The notes below the pieces were generated by a model that saw nothing but the letters and a program-made list of their open reading frames with translations, was not told the origin of the DNA and searched no databases. DNA of 64,000 nt from Thermoleophilia bacterium. GTDB taxonomy: Bacteria > Actinomycetota > Thermoleophilia > Solirubrobacterales > 70-9. Position 1 is the stretch's first letter; each line of letters begins with the position of its first letter. The stretch is from positions 1 to 64,000 of the forward strand of contig JAENWT010000001.1 in the NCBI GenBank assembly GCA_016650125.1, written 5' to 3'. The position numbers and the translations under genes are program-made. This document shows positions 1 to 6,963 of this stretch, piece after piece.

Positions 1-134
1 CTTTGGCATGTCGGTGCCTCCTATTTGGTTGGGTCGCGCTGCGGCTCGAACCCGCGGCGCTCTATTTCACCTCGCTCGATGGCGAGGTACCGACCTATGG
101 TTATTACCCGGGCCGGACGTTCACCGGGACATAG
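1..134 (+). other. Open frame entering from the left edge, possible gene 3' end
   Basis: A reading frame is open from the window edge to a TAG at 132-134. The last residues are rich in Tyr, Gly and Pro and do not resemble the start of an IS3 OrfA. It may be the tail of a gene cut by the adjacent insertion element, or chance. The upstream sequence needed to decide lies outside the window. Confidence 0.25.
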
Positions 135-185
135 TGTCTAGCTGGAGCTGGCACCAAACCTAAGGACCTCGCCGCGACCTTCGGC

Positions 186-392
186 ATGAGCCAGGCCACG
201 ATCTACAACTGGCTCCGGCAGGAGAGAATCGACTCCGGCGAGATTGATGGCACCAGCACCGACCAGGCCATGCAGCTGAAGGCCGCGGAAGAGAAGATCA
301 AGCAGCTCGAGACCGAGCTTGCGGTCTCACGCAAGGTCAACGAGGTCTTCCTCAGCGAAGCATATCCCCAAAAGGCTCTTCCCGGTGATTGA
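186..392 (+). CDS. IS3-family OrfA fragment (HTH plus leucine zipper)
   Basis: OrfA of IS3 elements binds the terminal repeats and supplies the N-terminal part of the OrfAB transposase. The fragment starts in the recognition helix (SQATIYNW) and continues into a heptad-like coiled coil (KAAEEKIKQLETELA). The frame is open back to 135, but the first helices expected of a roughly 100-residue OrfA are absent, so it is truncated. OrfB lies in the frame reached by a +1 (or -2) shift, not the usual -1 shift, around the CCCCAAAAGG run at 366-375. Standard programmed frameshifting therefore may not work here. It is probably non-functional. Confidence 0.7.
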   Translation: MSQATIYNWLRQERIDSGEIDGTSTDQAMQLKAAEEKIKQLETELAVSRKVNEVFLSEAYPQKALPGD

Positions 393-1245
393 GGCTCTGA
401 CCGGGCAGGGAATCGACGTTCGCCACGCCTGCCGCGTTCTCGGGGTCTCTCGGGGCGGCTACTACGCCTGGAGAGGCCGGCCAACCTCACGAACGGGGCT
501 CCGCCGCATCTGGCTGGCCAAAGAGATCATCGAGATCCACAAAGAGTCAAGAGGCACCTACGGGGTGCCCCGGGTGACCGCGGAGCTCAGGTTCGGCCGA
601 GGGGTACCGATCGGCCACAACACCATCTCCTCGATCATGGTTGAGCCTGGCATCAAGGGGATTCCGAACCGCCGACCGCCAAAGGGCGCGAAGATGGCAA
701 GGGTCACTTCGCTTGACCTGGTGAGGCGGAACTTCCACCGGCCGGCGCCCAACCAGCTCTGGCTCACCGATATCACCGAGCACCCGACCCGGGAGGGCAA
801 GATCTACTGCTGCGCGGTCCTCGACGTCTTCTCGCGCAGAGTCGTCGGCTGGTCGATCGACTCGACCCAAACAGCGAATCTGGTGATGAACGCGCTCGGC
901 ATGGCGACCGAGAAAAGACACCCTGGCGGCGAACTCGTAATACATAGCGACCGCGGGGCGCAGTTCACGTCCTGGGCCTTCAGCCGCAAGGTAAAAGAGG
1001 CAAGCCTTGCCCCCTCGATGGGCTCGGTTGGCTCGGCCTATGACAACGCCATGATGGAAAGCTTCTGGGGCCGGATGCAGGTCGAGCTACTGAATCGCAA
1101 GAGATGGAAGACCCGGGTCGGGCTTGCTAACTCGATCCATGACTACATCGAGCTCTTTCACAACACCCGCCGCCGGCACAGCTCTCTGAATATGCTCACA
1201 CCGGCTGAATTCGAACGCCAACACACAATGACAACCGCCGCCTGA
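319..1245 (+). CDS. IS3-family transposase OrfB (DDE, rve domain)
   Basis: This is the catalytic subunit of an IS3-type transposase. Residues 20-55 match the HTH_21-like segment that precedes the integrase core, with the motif CRVLGVSRGGYYAW. The catalytic triad is visible: Asp151 in LWLTDITEH, Asp211 in VIHSDRGAQFTS and Glu247 in AYDNAMMESFWG. The last two are separated by exactly 35 residues, the DDE spacing expected of IS3. The C-terminus ends in the usual HSSLNMLTPAEFE-type motif. Real homology begins near nucleotide 361, so the first dozen or so residues from 319 belong to the overlap with OrfA. The core looks intact, but expression depends on an abnormal frame relation with OrfA. Confidence 0.88.
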   Translation: MRSHARSTRSSSAKHIPKRLFPVIEALTGQGIDVRHACRVLGVSRGGYYAWRGRPTSRTGLRRIWLAKEIIEIHKESRGTYGVPRVTAELRFGRGVPIGHNTISSIMVEPGIKGIPNRRPPKGAKMARVTSLDLVRRNFHRPAPNQLWLTDITEHPTREGKIYCCAVLDVFSRRVVGWSIDSTQTANLVMNALGMATEKRHPGGELVIHSDRGAQFTSWAFSRKVKEASLAPSMGSVGSAYDNAMMESFWGRMQVELLNRKRWKTRVGLANSIHDYIELFHNTRRRHSSLNMLTPAEFERQHTMTTAA

Positions 1246-1327
1246 TTCCAGAGACGCGTGTTCACTTTTCCGGGGGAAGATCAGTGGGGCTCTCTCCCTC
1301 GCCCCTCCCCTAAAGGGTCGGGCGAGT

Positions 1328-1446
1328 GGGGCGAGTAAACCGGCGGGGCGAGACATGGGGCGAGTAGATACCGCTCTAGAAAGCCGAAATCCCGCGACCG
1401 CGTGGCGAGACGGGGCGACCTCGCCCCGCGCCCCTTGTCTCGCCCC
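1328..1446. repeat. Cluster of GGGGCGAG octamers, direct and inverted
   Basis: The octamer GGGGCGAG occurs at 1328-1335, 1345-1352 and 1357-1364. Its complement CTCGCCCC occurs at 1439-1446, and a near-palindrome built from the same motif lies at 1412-1427. The cluster sits between the IS3 element and the ISL3 remnant. It could be iterated transposase-binding sites at an element end, or debris from one. Its origin is not determined. Confidence 0.5.
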
Positions 1447-1689
1447 GTGTATTCCGGGCTATTCATCATTTTCCTTGGCGCAGTCGAGCGCTCGGGGCTG
1501 AAGTCCTTTGAGGCCTTCGCCAAAGGGGTGAGGGCGTGGCGCAAAGAGCTCTTGGCTTACTTCGAAGAGCCGACCACCAACGGCTACGCCGAAGGGGTGA
1601 TCAACAAGGTCAAGGTGATCAAGCGTCGCGCCTACGGTCTACCCACGTTTGCCGGCTTCCGGGAGCGGGTTCTTCTAGCATGCGGCTAA
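1402..1689 (+). pseudogene. ISL3-family transposase, C-terminal fragment
   Basis: From about 1486 the translation matches the C-terminal end of ISL3-type transposases: the block NGYAEGVINKVKVIKRRAYG followed by FAGFRERVLLACG and a stop is characteristic (normally TNG.AEG.NN.IKVIKRRAYG). The upstream 300 or more residues, including the first catalytic Asp residues, are missing. The codons before 1486 belong to the GGGGCGAG-rich region and show no homology. It is a decayed remnant wedged between an IS3 and an IS21 element. Confidence 0.75.
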
Positions 1690-1730
1690 CAGGACCACTT
1701 GACGTCTCCCCGCTGGATTTGCAAGAACCG

Positions 1731-1745
1731 AAAAGTGCACCACCC
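1731..1745 (+). repeat. IS21 terminal inverted repeat, istB side
   Basis: The sequence AAAAGTGCACCACCC is the inverse of the repeat at 3842-3856 with one mismatch. It flanks the 3' side of istB and is the likely transposase-binding end. Confidence 0.7.
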
Positions 1746-1756
1746 GCGGCATCACC

Positions 1757-1782
1757 TGCCCGCCTGCCCGGGCAGGCGGGCA
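1757..1782. repeat. Perfect 26-bp palindrome near the istB-side end
   Basis: Positions 1757-1782 form a perfect self-complementary GC-rich palindrome with no loop, centred between 1769 and 1770. A second small dyad (ACTCAG-T-CTGAGT, 1784-1796) follows directly and overlaps the end of istB. It could form a cruciform or act as a terminator for istB. It has no T tract. Confidence 0.6.
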
Positions 1783-1785
1783 AAC

Positions 1786-2547
1786 TCAGTCTGAGTGGGG
1801 CTTCGCCCGCCCGAGGTCTCGGTCTTTGAGCCGGTAGGAGTCGCCCTTGAGCGCCAGGATCTCGGCGTGGTGAACCAGGCGATCGATTATCGCCGCAGCA
1901 ACCACCTCGTCGCCGAAGGTCTCACCCCAGGATGAGAAGGGCTTGTTCGAGGTGACGATCAACGAGGCCCGCTCGTAGCGGGCCGAGATCAGCGAGAACA
2001 TCAGATTTGCGGCCTCAGGATCAAACGGGATGTAGCCGACCTCGTCGATGATGAGGAGCGGAACCCGGCCAAGGCGGGTGATCTCTTTCTCAAGGCGGCC
2101 CTCTCGTTTCGCCTCCAAAAGCCTTGCCACCCAATCGGTCGCCGAGGCAAAGATTGTCCGGTGGCCGGCAAGGCAGGCCCTGATCCCGATTGCGGTCGCG
2201 ATATGGGTCTTGCCGGTCCCGGGAGGCCCGAGCAAGATCACGTTCTCCTTGAGGCTCAGGAAGTCGAGCTGGCCGAGGTGCTGGGCGACCTGGCGCTTGA
2301 TCGAGGATTGAAACTTGAAATCGAACTCCTCCAAAGACTTCCTGGCCGGGAAGCGGGCCGCCCTGATCCTCGCCTCGCCGCCGAGGGATTCGCGGGCCGA
2401 GACCTCGGTTGAGAGCAGTGCTTCGGTGAAGTGCTCGTAAGACCATTCCTCGGCCCTTGCCCTATCGGCGAGCTTGGTCAAGGCACCGGCTGCAGCCGGT
2501 GCCTTGAGGCTGCGGAAGAGGTGGGTGAGTTCAGAGGTGGTGCTCAT
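1786..2547 (-). CDS. istB: IS21 transposition helper ATPase IstB
   Basis: IstB is the AAA+ ATPase that assembles on target DNA and activates the IstA transposase. The 253-residue protein has the family's usual length. A Walker A loop is visible at 107-114 (GPPGTGKT), a Walker B at about 164-169 (LLIIDE) and an IstB-type N-terminal helical region. Its start codon overlaps the istA stop by four bases (ATGA), implying translational coupling. The gene appears intact. It is DnaC-like in fold, but the pairing with istA makes the IstB assignment secure. Confidence 0.93.
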   Translation of the reverse strand: MSTTSELTHLFRSLKAPAAAGALTKLADRARAEEWSYEHFTEALLSTEVSARESLGGEARIRAARFPARKSLEEFDFKFQSSIKRQVAQHLGQLDFLSLKENVILLGPPGTGKTHIATAIGIRACLAGHRTIFASATDWVARLLEAKREGRLEKEITRLGRVPLLIIDEVGYIPFDPEAANLMFSLISARYERASLIVTSNKPFSSWGETFGDEVVAAAIIDRLVHHAEILALKGDSYRLKDRDLGRAKPHSD

Positions 2548-3767
2548 GCCGGGATCAGCTGGTCGTAGGTGGAAAGGGGGCGGATCTCGACCTCGGTGTC
2601 TTTTGGCCTGGGCCGGTAGCCCAACCTGGTGGCCCTCATCTCCTCGAGGGCTGCTTGGTGGGCCGGGTCGGTCACGACCCGGCCGGCGGCGAAGACTCGC
2701 TGGTGGCGGCAGGCGGAGCGACCGGTCTCAAGCTCGGTTGCGGTGACCCATTCCTGGCCAGCCCTGATCTCCACCCTGCGGCCGACCATCCGGGGGTCGA
2801 GGGAGTAGTCGTTTCGGTCAAAGCGCAGGAAGGGCTGTGGTGGAATCCTGATCACCTGGTGGTGATCGGTGCCCGGGAGCGATCCCGGCAGGGGCCTCAT
2901 CGAGGCCCTCTCTGCCTCGAAGTGTTCGTTGATCACCTGTTTGGTTGTGCGGTGCTTACGGTTGTTTGCCTTGGTGAGCCAGAGGTCGAGCTGGTGTCTC
3001 AAGTCGGCCGGGTTGGCGAAGCGTCTTGCGGCCTCGAAGTTGCCGTGGAGGTACCTGTGACTTCGCTCGAGGGCTCCCTTGGCCTCGGCGTCTCTTGGGG
3101 CGAGGATGATCCAGCCGAGGCTGAGCTGGCCGAGGTAGGCGGCAAAGACCTCGGTTGGGTGGCCCGAGCCCTTGTGGAGGGCACCTTCCCGGTCGAGCAC
3201 GAGCTTCTTTGGCAGGGCTCCGATCCGGGTCAGGCAGGAGTTGACTCCATGGCCTATGTCTTCGAAGCGCTTGGAGAAGATCAGCTCGGCGGCGAGCGCC
3301 TTGGAAAAGGGCAGCTCCAGGGTCAGCAGGTAGGCCCTGCGGGTCTGGCCGTAGCCGACCGGAACCTCTTTTCGGAGCTCCATCAGATCGATCTGGGCAA
3401 GCTCTCCGGGGAGGTAGTTGGTGCGCTGGTAGGTCCTCGGCGCCGGGGCGAAGCGCGGGCGGAGATCTCGGAGGTGGTCGTCGAGGATGGTCTTGCCGCC
3501 TGCAAATCCCTGGGCTCTCAGCTCTTCGAGGATGCGGACCCCGGAGAGGGTCGGGTTGTCTTCGAGGAGGCGCTCGATCTCGGGGCGGTAGGGATCGAGC
3601 TTCGAGGGTTGCCTCTGGCGAGGGCCGTAGCTTGGTGGGGCCCCGGAGCTGAGGGCTCTTCCTACGGTTCTCCGGTTCAGGCCGGTTCTTTCGCCGACCT
3701 CTCTTTGCGAGAGTCTGTCAACCCGGCTCATTCTTCTGATCTCGGCCCACTTCTCCACGTCGAGCAC
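2544..3767 (-). CDS. istA: IS21 transposase IstA
   Basis: IstA is the DDE transposase of IS21 elements. I place the start at the GTG at 3765-3767, which is preceded by an AGGAAGG ribosome site. The longer open frame to 3938 only runs through the element's terminal repeats. From this start the protein has 407 residues: an N-terminal HTH (SQREVGERTGLNRRTVGRAL), then the integrase core with Asp127 (AQIDLME), Asp192 (LVLDREG) and Glu234 (GALERSH), then a C-terminal beta domain (FDRNDYSLDP). All catalytic acids are present. It is coupled to istB by a 4-bp overlap. Confidence 0.9.
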   Translation of the reverse strand: MLDVEKWAEIRRMSRVDRLSQREVGERTGLNRRTVGRALSSGAPPSYGPRQRQPSKLDPYRPEIERLLEDNPTLSGVRILEELRAQGFAGGKTILDDHLRDLRPRFAPAPRTYQRTNYLPGELAQIDLMELRKEVPVGYGQTRRAYLLTLELPFSKALAAELIFSKRFEDIGHGVNSCLTRIGALPKKLVLDREGALHKGSGHPTEVFAAYLGQLSLGWIILAPRDAEAKGALERSHRYLHGNFEAARRFANPADLRHQLDLWLTKANNRKHRTTKQVINEHFEAERASMRPLPGSLPGTDHHQVIRIPPQPFLRFDRNDYSLDPRMVGRRVEIRAGQEWVTATELETGRSACRHQRVFAAGRVVTDPAHQAALEEMRATRLGYRPRPKDTEVEIRPLSTYDQLIPA

Positions 3768-3841
3768 TGCCTTCCTGCGCCCTTGGTTGTATTCGCCAAG
3801 GACAGGATCTCCGCTCCGGCCAGATGATCTGGGCGTCTGCC

Positions 3842-3856
3842 GGGTGGAGCACTTTT
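3842..3856 (-). repeat. IS21 terminal inverted repeat, istA side
   Basis: The sequence GGGTGGAGCACTTTT pairs with 1731-1745 (14 of 15). Just outside it, about 3866-3895 contains degenerate repeats of the same motif (TGTGGAGCA... followed by AGGCGGC), consistent with iterated IstA-binding sites at this end. Confidence 0.7.
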
Positions 3857-3938
3857 GGAGCGGCAGATGTGGAGCAGTATTCAGGCGGCGCCTACACATT
3901 TCAGGTCGCCCCAACGATGAGCGCCATAACCGAGTCAC

Positions 3939-4157
3939 TCATGAGAGCCCACCAGGCTCGATGACGTTGCTTTCCGCGTACTCGTCTAGCCAGCTTCGCC
4001 TGAACGCGAGCTTGCCACCGAGCTTAGTGAGGCGGAAGCGTCGCTCTTCGACGCTCCGGCGGATCCATCGCTCTGTCTGGCCGAGATAGGCGGCAGCTTC
4101 AGCGACGTTGAAATACGGGTCCGGATTGTTCTTGATCCGGTTCATAGGGACCTCCAA
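3939..4157 (-). CDS. Excisionase-like helix-turn-helix protein
   Basis: The 72-residue protein has the layout of excisionase (Xis) / MerR-like winged HTH proteins. An AEAAAYLGQTERWIRR helix-turn-helix spans residues 19-34, followed by the wing motif ending in FRRSWLDEY, as in the helix_turn_helix family 17 type. Such proteins bend att-site DNA during excision of integrated elements, or act as small regulators. No integrase, tRNA or other element gene is visible nearby, so it looks like an orphan. An alternative start is the Met at residue 5. It ends about 80 bases from the IS21 end, and its 3' side may have been altered by that insertion. Confidence 0.65.
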   Translation of the reverse strand: MEVPMNRIKNNPDPYFNVAEAAAYLGQTERWIRRSVEERRFRLTKLGGKLAFRRSWLDEYAESNVIEPGGLS

Positions 4158-4163
4158 CGATCA

Positions 4164-4197
4164 GCAGGCGGGCTTGATCACCAGAACACCCGCCTGC
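4164..4197. repeat. Inverted repeat with 9-bp perfect arms
   Basis: GCAGGCGGG at 4164-4172 and CCCGCCTGC at 4189-4197 are perfect complements separated by 16 nt. The repeat lies just upstream of the excisionase-like gene and could be its operator or part of an attachment/regulatory site. The rest of 4158-4288 shows nothing else recognisable. Confidence 0.5.
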
Positions 4198-4288
4198 GCT
4201 ACTGAGGCGATCTGGAGTCAACCCGTGCCACTCGTTGTCGGGAATCTCCGTTGGAATCCCTTGGGTCAAATCGACGCTGATTTGAGAC

Positions 4289-5542
4289 CTAGCGCTTCGG
4301 CGCCGTGTGCCTGACCTTCACAGTGAACCTGACAGACCGCTTGTTGCCTGACGGGTCGGCGGCGGCCGCGACCAGAACGGCGTTGAGCTTACGGCCGTTC
4401 CGGAGGACTCTGCGGGCGTTCTTCAGGGCCTTCGGCTTGAGCTTCAGCACAACTTTGACCTTCTTGTTCGCCGCGGCATCACGGGACGCCGTGGTGTACT
4501 TGAAGCCGACGGCCTTCTTCTTGCCGCGGCGCTTCGCCTTGAGCGCGCCTTTGGCGCTGATCGCGCAGTTTTCCGAGCAGGTGGCGGAGAATGAGATCTT
4601 CTTGCCCAGCCGTTGACCACTGATGTCGAGCGCGAGGCTCGGTTTGGTCGAGTCCACCGGGGGGTCTGGTGGGTCGGGCACGTCGACCGCATGGGGGCAT
4701 TCGGCGGATGCCGCGGCGTTGGCGGCAATCCGGGAGACGGTCCCGCCAGCCATCACGTAGGTGCAGCCTCGACTGTCTTCACCGAAGGAGAGCAGAGACT
4801 GGTTATCGACACTGAGACCGGGATCGACCGGATCGCCACCCAGGACCGAGAGATTGAGCGTTCTCAGGTCCGTTCGCTGGTTGTCGCCGTAGATGTAGCG
4901 CCCGGTGAGACCGGCCAGGTCGGGATCGCGGATCACGTAACCGCCGATGATCACGTTGCCGGTTTCGGGAGAGGGAGTCCCGCTGTGCTCGTAAGTGAAG
5001 AACGGTTCGGTGTAAAGGGCATTCGGCGTGTCGCAGGATCCTTCGCAGTCGGGCCAGCCCATGTTCTTGCCGGAGAGATTGCCGACGTCGACTTCTTCCG
5101 TCTGACCGGCGCCGACGTCCCCGATGACCAGATTTCCGTTTGGAGCGAAAGAAGCCCGGTACGGATTCCTCAGTCCGAGGGTGTAGATCTCGTCCTCACC
5201 ACCGGGAAACGAGACCGAAGCGAAAGGATTGTCGGACGGAATCGTTCGCGTCTCGGGTCCGAGGCCATCAGGGTCGGCTGGATCGATCCGCATGACCTTG
5301 CCGAAGAGGTTGTCCAAGTCCTGGGCATTGGTCTGGAAGGCATTGTCGCCGATCGTGAAGTAGAGCTTGCCGTCAGGCCCGAAAGCCATCCAGCCACCGT
5401 TGTGGTTGCCGGCCGAATGCGGCCGCTTCAGAACGAGCCGTGCCGAGTCGGGGTTGGCGAGATCCGGGTTGGCGGCCGAGCGCTTGAATTCGACGATACG
5501 GATGTCACCGGGCTGGCCGACGCCCGGGTAGGTTGTGATCAT
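4289..5542 (-). pseudogene. PQQ-type sugar dehydrogenase, 5'-truncated, with basic C-terminal domain
   Basis: The frame encodes the C-terminal two thirds of a glucose/sorbosone dehydrogenase (GSDH) beta-propeller: NHNGGWMAFGPDGKLYFTIGD, NAQDLDNLFGKVMRIDP, LGLRNPYRASF and GDVGAGQTEEVDV are family blocks. The first propeller blades (about 120-150 residues) and any signal peptide are missing. Homology stops at 5540, exactly at the start codon of the oppositely oriented DUF1295 gene, so a rearrangement is likely. After the propeller comes a DPPDPP linker and a Lys/Arg-rich beta domain (last 110 residues or so) resembling C-terminal modules of other secreted proteins in this window. Loss of the 5' end and promoter makes function unlikely. 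Confidence 0.75.
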
Positions 5543-6326
5543 GGACTTTTCGGTCACTCTCCCGGCGGTTCTGGCGGCAGTTGCGCTGATGTCCGGTTTC
5601 TGGCTGATCAGTCTCGCCCTGCACGATGCCGGGATCGCCGACGTCGCCTGGGGCCTCGTCTTCATCGTGATCGCCTGGACGTCGTTCGCCGCCGGCGACG
5701 GCCCGGACGCGATGCTGCTCGCCGCTGGCCTGACCACGGCCTGGGGCCTGCGCCTGGCGATCCACATCGGCCGGCGGAATCTCGGGCACGACGAGGACCG
5801 CCGCTATATAAAAATGCGTGAGCAGCACTCCGGAAATTTCTGGATATGGTCGTTTTTCGGCGTCTTCCTGCTCCAGGGGTTCCTGGCGCTGGTTGTTTCC
5901 GCTCCGCTGCAGTCGCTGGGCGCGCAGCCGCCGGATTCGATCGGCTGGCTCTCCTGGGCCGGCGTCGCAGTCTTCGCCGTCGGACTCGCCTTCGAAGGGA
6001 TCGGAGACGCCCAGCTCACCGCTTTCAAGAAGGATTCCTCGAGCAAGGACCAGGTGATGGACAGGGGACTCTGGAAGTACACGCGGCACCCGAACTACTT
6101 CGGTGACGCGACCGTCTGGTGGGGGCTCTGGGTGGTCGCGATCGGCTCCGGCGCCGCCTGGTGGACCGCGATCGGTCCGGTCGTAATGACCTTCTTCCTG
6201 TTGCGGGTCTCCGGCGTTGCGATGCTCGAATCCGATATGTCCTCGCGCCGGCCCGGCTATAAGGAATACGTTCGCCGTACGAGCGCCTTCATTCCTTGGC
6301 CGCCGAAAATCCGCCCGCGCAGCTAG
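5541..6326 (+). CDS. DUF1295 integral membrane protein (steroid 5-alpha-reductase/ICMT-like)
   Basis: The 261-residue polytopic membrane protein belongs to the DUF1295 family, related to steroid 5-alpha-reductases and isoprenylcysteine methyltransferases. Key blocks are GRRNLGHDEDRRY, the MDRGLWKYTRHPNYFGD cofactor motif and the C-terminal PGYKEYVRRTSAFIPWPP. About six hydrophobic segments are visible. The substrate is unknown; members are thought to reduce or methylate lipid-like compounds. I chose ATG 5541, with AGG 8 bases upstream; an in-frame GTG at 5535 is possible. The start overlaps the broken end of the sugar dehydrogenase on the other strand. The next gene follows after 9 bases, suggesting a two-gene operon. 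Confidence 0.85.
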   Translation: MDFSVTLPAVLAAVALMSGFWLISLALHDAGIADVAWGLVFIVIAWTSFAAGDGPDAMLLAAGLTTAWGLRLAIHIGRRNLGHDEDRRYIKMREQHSGNFWIWSFFGVFLLQGFLALVVSAPLQSLGAQPPDSIGWLSWAGVAVFAVGLAFEGIGDAQLTAFKKDSSSKDQVMDRGLWKYTRHPNYFGDATVWWGLWVVAIGSGAAWWTAIGPVVMTFFLLRVSGVAMLESDMSSRRPGYKEYVRRTSAFIPWPPKIRPRS

Positions 6327-6335
6327 GGTCTTGAC

Positions 6336-6836
6336 ATGGAAATTCCAGTCGCCATTACCGGTTATGACATCTCCCTCTGGATCCACATCACGGCCGTGGT
6401 CGTCGGGCTCGGATCGACGTTTGCCGAGGCGATTCTCTTCCCGGTGACGATGAGCGTCGACCCCAGGCACCTGCCGGTGGTCTACCGCGTCCAGCTGGTG
6501 CTCAACCGGTACTTCGCGAGCCCGGCGTTGCTGATCATCCTGATCACCGGGATCTACCAGGTGATCGACTATGACCTGGACCTGGGCAGCTTCTGGATCA
6601 GCGCGAGTTTCGCGATCGTGATCCTCCTCGGTGCGATCATCGGCATGTACTTCATTCCGACCGACCGCAAGCTCGAGGCGATGGTGACCGAAGAGATCGC
6701 GGCAGCCGGTGACGGCCCGGTCGAGCTCTCCGAAGAATTCCAGCGGATGTCGCGGACCGAAGGTTTCATGGGCACGGCGACCGGCCTGCTGATCGTCGCC
6801 GCGATCTTTCTGATGGTCGTCAAGCCCGGGGCGTAA
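6336..6836 (+). CDS. DUF2269-like membrane protein
   Basis: The 166-residue protein has four predicted membrane segments (about residues 10-32, 55-73, 78-105 and 143-162). The first contains ISLWIHITAVVVGLGSTFAEA, whose His-containing helix resembles DUF2269 and related heme-like small membrane proteins. A hydrophilic segment (110-140) separates helices three and four. It is probably co-transcribed with the DUF1295 gene 9 bases upstream. No catalytic function can be read from the sequence. Confidence 0.6.
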   Translation: MEIPVAITGYDISLWIHITAVVVGLGSTFAEAILFPVTMSVDPRHLPVVYRVQLVLNRYFASPALLIILITGIYQVIDYDLDLGSFWISASFAIVILLGAIIGMYFIPTDRKLEAMVTEEIAAAGDGPVELSEEFQRMSRTEGFMGTATGLLIVAAIFLMVVKPGA

Positions 6837-6963
6837 GACGCGTGGCGCTTGACCGGCACGCTACTATTGACTCTTGAACAATAAGGCTGCACAGAAACTC
6901 TGGCACGAGTAGCCTGTTTCAGTTCCGAAGGGATTCATTCGGAACCATGAGCGAAGGAGAGCA

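Larger units (their letters stand above)
135..1270 (+). mobile_element. IS3-family insertion sequence, left-truncated
   Basis: The element carries the two overlapping frames typical of IS3: a short helix-turn-helix/leucine-zipper OrfA and a DDE OrfB. OrfA lacks its usual N-terminal portion, because an in-frame TAG lies at 132-134, and no inverted repeat matching the sequence just after OrfB (about 1255-1275) is visible on the left. I infer that the left end has been lost. The exact boundaries are therefore uncertain. The element is followed directly by remnants of other IS families, which marks this as an insertion hot spot. Confidence 0.75.
1731..3856 (-). mobile_element. IS21-family insertion sequence (istA-istB)
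   Basis: The element encodes the two overlapping genes diagnostic of IS21: a large DDE transposase (istA) and an AAA+ helper ATPase (istB). The 15-bp sequences at 1731-1745 and 3842-3856 are inverted repeats with one mismatch. Further related copies outside the right repeat (around 3866-3895) suggest multiple terminal binding sites, as in known IS21 elements, so the true ends may lie some tens of bases further out. Both proteins look intact, so this is the only apparently complete element in the cluster. Confidence 0.85.

Noticed and set aside
36-62. tRNA-like T-arm sequence (GGGTTCGAGCC on the minus strand)
   Set aside because: The stem beside the TTCGA loop does not pair at the second position, and no acceptor or anticodon arm can be built.
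2655-3827. 390-residue open frame on the plus strand
   Set aside because: It is antisense to istA, which has all catalytic motifs; the plus-strand product has no recognisable domain.
4613-5821. 402-residue plus-strand frame over the sugar dehydrogenase
   Set aside because: It is a shadow frame; the minus strand carries the GSDH family blocks.
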